Of a DNA stretch of 23,392 nt, positions 19,117-23,392 are shown piece after piece. Numbering within the stretch: the stretch's first letter is position 1; every line of letters starts with the position of its first letter. The DNA comes from Funneliformis mosseae (Eukaryota; Glomeromycota; Glomeromycetes; Glomerales; Glomeraceae). The notes beneath the pieces are model-generated. The model worked only from the letters and a program-made list of their open reading frames with translations. It ran no database searches and had not been told where the DNA came from. The translations under genes were made by a program, and so were the position numbers. The DNA lies in NCBI GenBank assembly GCA_910592005.1, contig CAJVPP010001030.1:1-23392 (forward strand). The letters are read 5' to 3'.

Positions 19117-20392
19117 ATTATAAGTTTTCAAATGTGACTTTTGAAATGCGATTGCTATACAAAAAAGGTAACGTTTATTATACAAATATGGGTTATTTTT
19201 ATTTATTGTCTTAAAAAACATTTTTAACTTCATTTTTTCTTTCTCACTTTATTTTTTTTACAAATTATGATTATAACTACAATAATGGGAAAAAATAACG
19301 AATTAACTGCAGAATAACAAGGTGCCATATTTTATTTTTGTAAAAACAACAATTTGTATAATCATGCTGAAATTGGATCTATTGATTCTAAGCCTTGTCC
19401 TAGATGATCGCATCTGATTGATATTACAAATTGCAATTGGCTTAAATGTTTGGTAACAAATGAAAAAGCACAAAATTGACAATTATGTGCTACTAGAATA
19501 AAAGAACTATAGAAAAAAAACAAGCCAAAATGTTTCAGAAATTACATTCATTGCATCTTTTATTCACTGGACTAAGAAGTTATGTTACATGAAGAAATCT
19601 CTCATTTTACCAGTAAATAAAGAGGCATGACTTGCATGGTGTTTAGAACATGAAAGTTAGACAAAAAATAATTAGGCAAAAGTATTATAGAGTGATAAAT
19701 TGACCTTTATTCAATTTCAGTAAAGTCGTATGAGCAGAGTATAAAGAGAACCAGAAGATGAATAGTTACTCTCTTGTGTTTTAGCCACAGTTAAATACAG
19801 CCTAAGCTGCATATTTTAGGATTGTTTTTCATAAAAAGGGATGGGACTGATTATACCACTTCATAGATCAGTAACTAGAGCTACTCATATTGAAATATTG
19901 CAAAAATACGCTTTACCTACAATGAAGTGCATGTTTTTAAGAATCAATGGTTTATTTCAAGAAGATAATGCTAGACCTCACAAACAAAAGTTGCATCATC
20001 ATTTTATGCAAAAAAAAATCTGCACATCTTTCTTAGCCTGCTCAAAGTCCAGACCTTAACCCAATTGAAAATTTATAGGTTGAAGTAAAAAAGCAAATTA
20101 GAAATAAAAAAAAAAAGCTAACCAACCTTGCCGAACTTAAAAGGGATATTAAAAATGCATAGAAAGCAATTCTGAAATATTTGATCGAAAATTTAGTCAT
20201 TAGTATGCTAACACAAATTCAAGCGGTGATTTCAGCGAAATGTGGCTCAATTAAATACTAGTTTAATAATACAAAAAGTAGGTTTTGATAAGCTTAAAAT
20301 AAAGTTTTAATAAAGTTTTTTTTGGTTGAGTTTTAAAAATTAAGTATTTTATATTGCATAAAAATTCGTTCAGAAACTTTGATAACTCTCTG
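19117..20392 (+). mobile_element. Tc1-like DNA transposon inserted in the gypsy integrase
   Basis: The right end at 20392 is a typical Tc1 terminus (minus strand CAGAGAGTTATCAAAG), followed by TA at 20393-20394. The left end near 19117-19125 is only loosely similar (AGTTTTCAAATGTGAC), so that boundary is approximate. Gypsy integrase reading resumes on both sides: YISSVL before the right end, YLSYKQ...PFYLVY after the left end. This locates the insertion independently of the terminal repeats. Confidence 0.68.
19285..20261 (+). pseudogene. Tc1/mariner transposase, near full length, dead
   Basis: From MGKNNELTAE through DSKPCPR, ITNCNWLKCLVTNE, RIKEL, AWCLEHES, a WSDE region now read as SDK, REPEDE, GLIIPLHRSVTRATHIEIL, LFQEDNARPH (second Asp) and AQSPDLNPIENL (third catalytic site), ending QAVISAKCGSIKY and TAG. 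Order and length (about 325 codons) fit a whole Tc1 transposase. At least eight stops replace residues that are Trp in the family: 19510, 19658, 19673, 19688, 19742, 19763, 20076 and 20160. Others sit at Arg positions (TGA). At least three frame changes are also present. The segment 19841-20059 alone is open. Confidence 0.82.
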
Positions 20393-20393
20393 T

Positions 20394-20865
20394 AGAACAG
20401 AAGAAATATATTAGTACTATTAGGTAGATCTTTTAGCCAATTTTACTAATAATTCATATAAAATTCTATTAAATTTTTTCACTAATCCATTTATCATAGG
20501 ATGATAAAGAGTAGATAGATTATGATAAATGTGAAATTGTTTCATCAATTCTATAACTAATTGATTATTAAAATGAGATCTTCTATTTGATAAGAATTTA
20601 ATTAGATATCTATATCAATAAATTATATTCTCATATAAAAACTTAACATTGTTAACAATAGCATTCTTAACTGCTTTAGCTTCAGACTATTTTATTAAAT
20701 AATTAATGATAACAATGATATATTTATTTTTTCTACTGATTCTTGATAAAGATTCAATAAAGTTTATTTCAATTCTATAAAATGGTAAATCAATTTAAAT
20801 AGGATATAATTAATTCTTTATTTTAGGCATTTTAAATTATTGATAAGTATTACATGATTGAATAT
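20394..20865 (-). pseudogene. Ty3/gypsy integrase, zinc-finger end and catalytic core
   Basis: On the minus strand: SCNTYQ (remnant of the CxxC half of the HHCC finger), PFYRIEINFIESLSRISR (family form IGIDFVGPL), NKYIIVIINYLIK-stop-SEAKAV (family TKWPEAKA, Trp to TAG), SNRRSHFNNQLVIELMKQFH, LSTLYHPMINGLVKKFNRIL and YELLVKLAKRS. The first catalytic Asp is Asn in EINFIE, the second (SDRG) is lost in SNRRS, and the Glu of VERFN is Lys. It is therefore inactive. It breaks at the Tc1 insertion after YISSVL. Confidence 0.8.
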
Positions 20866-21855
20866 ATTTTCTAATTTTTTCGTATATTTAAAACCAATAA
20901 TATCTAGTATAAATTTTATTGAACATGATATCAGTAGAAAATATTTAGCTATTAGATCATTATTCATTATATAAAGGATTACTTCTAATTCAGTTTCTTT
21001 AATTACTCTTAGAAAACATTTTAGAAGCATTTTTTTATCTTTGCTTTTTATATAAAAAAATAAGTTAAACTGTATAAAATTTTGATTGTCTTTTGAGTTT
21101 TGCAATTTTATTTGATTTAAAAAATAGAAATAATTGATCTAAAGTTATATAAATAAATAAATTATTTTATTAATTAAGTTTTATGATATTTGAGCTACCT
21201 ATCATAATGTAGATACTTTCGCTTCATTTTAAATAAATATTACTAATATTATTTGAATTAAAATAAACAAAAGATATAAATTAAAATATTTAAATTTGAG
21301 AAACAATAAGATGTTTAGGTTTTCAAGCATATGATAAAGCTAAGAATAAAGGTTTTCTTGTTGAACTAAAATTTGTTTATCATACTAAAAATTATTAATT
21401 AAATAATTAGAATTTATATTTGATAAGAATTAAATCTAATGATACTTAATTATTCCATAAGGCAAATTTTTCTTGCAAACCTTGCAATAGATATGGATAT
21501 GATAATTCTTAATATTACAATAATCACATTATGATCCTCTTCTATTTATCAGTTGGTTAACTATAACTTGCTTAATTTTGATATTTTTTTTGAAATATCA
21601 TTTAACATTTTTAAGGCATTAATATTTTATAGTAATAAAAAATATATAAGAATATTATAATGCTAAATTTTTCTTCTAATTCCATTTCTTCATATGACTT
21701 TTCAGATGAAGATTTATCATTTTCAGAAGGAAAAATATACTATACTATTTTTTTATTAGTATTTCATTTATGATTAGAAATTAATTAAGATAATGCATTA
21801 GTATTAGTGTTATTTTTTTTTAGGTTTGTGTTAAATATTAAAATTATATTATTGT
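20866..21855 (-). other. Gypsy pol spacer between RNase H and integrase, highly eroded
   Basis: Only one block is readable: minus strand about 21535-21471 gives CDYCNIKNYHIHIYCKVCKK, a zinc-binding-like Cys/His cluster that sits at this place in some Rhizophagus gypsy elements as I recall them. A 95-codon open frame at 20818-21105 shows no family resemblance and is probably chance. Confidence 0.42.
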
Positions 21856-21859
21856 AATT

Positions 21860-22470
21860 CTATAATCAATCTTGCATAATATCCTTAGGAATTTTAGAAA
21901 TTCTTAACCATTTAAAGGTAAAGTGATCAGTTATAACAGTAAATAGTTTAGAGCTAAGATAGTAATGAAAGTTTTTGATAGCCCAAATAACTAAATAACA
22001 TTCTTAGTCTATGATTTAATAGTTTTGTTTAGCTTTATTCATATTTTTGCTTGTATAGACAATAATATGTTCATCTTTTATCATCATCTAATTAAGATAA
22101 TACTACCCCTAGTTTTACTTCTGAAGCATTAGTATAGAATATGAATTTCTTAATAAAGTTTGAATATTGAAGAAATAAAGATATAATTAATTTTTCCTTT
22201 AATTTATTAAAAGATTTTTGTTAATTCTTAGTCTAATTATATTAGATATTTTTCTTTAATAATATAGTTATTAGCTTAGCGATTTGAGAGAATCGCTTAA
22301 CAAATTTTTAATAATATGAGAACAATTTAATGGCTGCTTTTAATTCAATTAATTCTTAAGAGACTGAAAGTTCTTTAATTTTTCTAATCTTTTTAGGATT
22401 AGGTTATAAACTGTTTTTTCTTATAATACATTTAAGGAATAAAATATTTGAAAAATAGAATTGATACTTT
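21860..22470 (-). pseudogene. Ty3/gypsy reverse transcriptase end and RNase H
   Basis: From high to low: NPKKIRKIKELSVS, FVKRFSQIAKLITILLKK (end of the RT thumb), SFNKLKEKLIISLFLQYSNF, IKKFIFYTNASEVKLGVVLS (RNase H, family YTDAS with Asp to Asn), HIIVYTSKNMNKAKQNY, ECYLVIWAIKNFHYYLSS (catalytic Glu kept) and LFTVITDHFTFKWL. The order is exactly that of Ty3/gypsy pol. Many stops. Upstream RT fingers and palm (with YxDD) are not recognisable beyond 22470. Confidence 0.76.
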
Positions 22471-22479
22471 TTTAATTTA

Positions 22480-23392
22480 ATCATCAAATTTGCTTTCTTT
22501 ACAGAAACTTTTTAAATCAAAACTATATTGTGATCAAATCGTACGATTATTATAGATTTTATAGCCAAAAAATAGTCACAATATGATTTTATAATATTAT
22601 GACGTAGTTTTATAATATTTAAATTGTTTAAATAAAGTTAATTAATATTAAGAAAATAATTACTTAATTTAGCTGAGTCATATAAGATTAGTTTATCAAA
22701 GATATAAAATGCATTATTAAAGTGTAAATATATATTAAAGTTAAGATAATCATCACAATTAAAAAAATAACGCAATTTAATTACAACTTATGACATAATT
22801 AAATTTTCTTATAGTGTAATTAAGTTGTAACTTAATTAAAATTTGAAAATAATTATGAGAATTATCTTTAATTAAAGTGTACTTAAATAAATAGTAAATA
22901 AATAATAAAGTTTTTTAAGTGTTTTTTATTAGATAGTTAATATATAATAAAGTTTTCTTTAAGTGTTATTTATTAAATTTTAAAGTATTCTATTCAAAAC
23001 TATAAAGAAATCCTATTCTAAATATAAATTAATACAAATCAATCTTATATTTACTTATATCATCCTTACTAGAGTCACTTTTATTCTTTATAATGAATTA
23101 ATTTTTCATCATACATTGGATATTTTTTAGGAGATTTATAAAACTATTACTCATTATGAGAAACTGCAGATCTATGCTACCATATAGTATATATTAGCAT
23201 AGCGGGCTTAAGTCTGATTAGTTGATTTTTAAAATGATCATCACATATTAAATTCATATAAAAAAGATGATCATCAATCTTTAAATGGATTTACAGCCAC
23301 GGAGATATATTCGCAAAGGGTTGCGATAAAAAAATTTCTAAAGTATACTTCTGTTTTATAAACTGTCAAAGTAATTTGGTAAAAAGCAAGGT
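22480..23392. other. AT-rich tail without genes
   Basis: No coding similarity. A near-duplicate of about 30 bases (taaagtttt..taagtgtt..ttatta) occurs at about 22903-22931 and 22947-22974. An inverted pair ctatgcta/tagcatag flanks a 15-base loop at 23172-23202, and another (attacaactta / taagttgtaa) lies near 22778-22838. These may be LTR or MITE scraps. Confidence 0.4.

Noticed and set aside
20818..21105. 95-codon minus-strand open frame
   Set aside because: Lies in the eroded gypsy spacer and partly overlaps the integrase finger in another frame; low-complexity AT translation.

Overview
This AT-rich window carries intron-containing genes and looks like nuclear DNA of a Glomeromycotina (arbuscular mycorrhizal) fungus. 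Rhizophagus is the best guess. The reasons are tyrosine-kinase-like (TKL) kinases with C-terminal Sel1 repeats, short 60-90 nt spliceosomal introns, a coiled-coil hypothetical family I know only from Rhizophagus proteomes, and dense remains of PIF/Harbinger, Tigger/pogo, Tc1 and Ty3/gypsy elements. The species was not checked by any search.

Layout. Bases 1-403 are the 5' end of a PIF/Harbinger element (minus strand). Bases 495-2270 are a minus-strand pseudogene of the Rhizophagus coiled-coil family, with five in-frame stops and no frameshift. Bases 2721-5343 are a structurally complete Tigger/pogo transposon with a TA target duplication, terminal inverted repeats and a dead two-intron transposase. 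Bases 5346-7200 are non-coding, with one 16-bp minisatellite.

The core is 7231-14648, all on the minus strand. In transcription order it encodes a Cys-rich N-terminus with a pseudokinase (D), two acidic 27-nt exons, an apparently catalytic kinase (C), a linker with a 165-bp tandem coding repeat, a second catalytic kinase (B), a helical domain resembling the MLKL/HeLo-type bundle, a degenerate kinase (A) and Sel1 repeats. Intron phases match from exon to exon across all 19 inferred exons. The block can therefore be read as one multi-kinase gene of roughly 2,000 codons, or as fused tandem relatives. It carries lesions: compensating 1-nt indels in two exons, one destroyed splice acceptor, and one frame change where kinase B meets the helical/pseudokinase part. 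The last part (745 codons from the ATG at 9730) is fully open.

Bases 14649-16300 hold one unrecognised exon (15397-15821) in otherwise non-coding DNA. From 16300 to the end the window is a transposon graveyard: a DDE_3-type transposase (minus), a Tc1-like N-terminal fragment (plus), and a long Ty3/gypsy pol remnant (minus, about 22470 to 18640) split inside its integrase by a nearly full-length Tc1 element (about 19117-20392). In that Tc1 copy the stops fall repeatedly where the family has tryptophan (TGG to TAG or TAA), a C:G-to-T:A pattern that resembles RIP or cytosine deamination.
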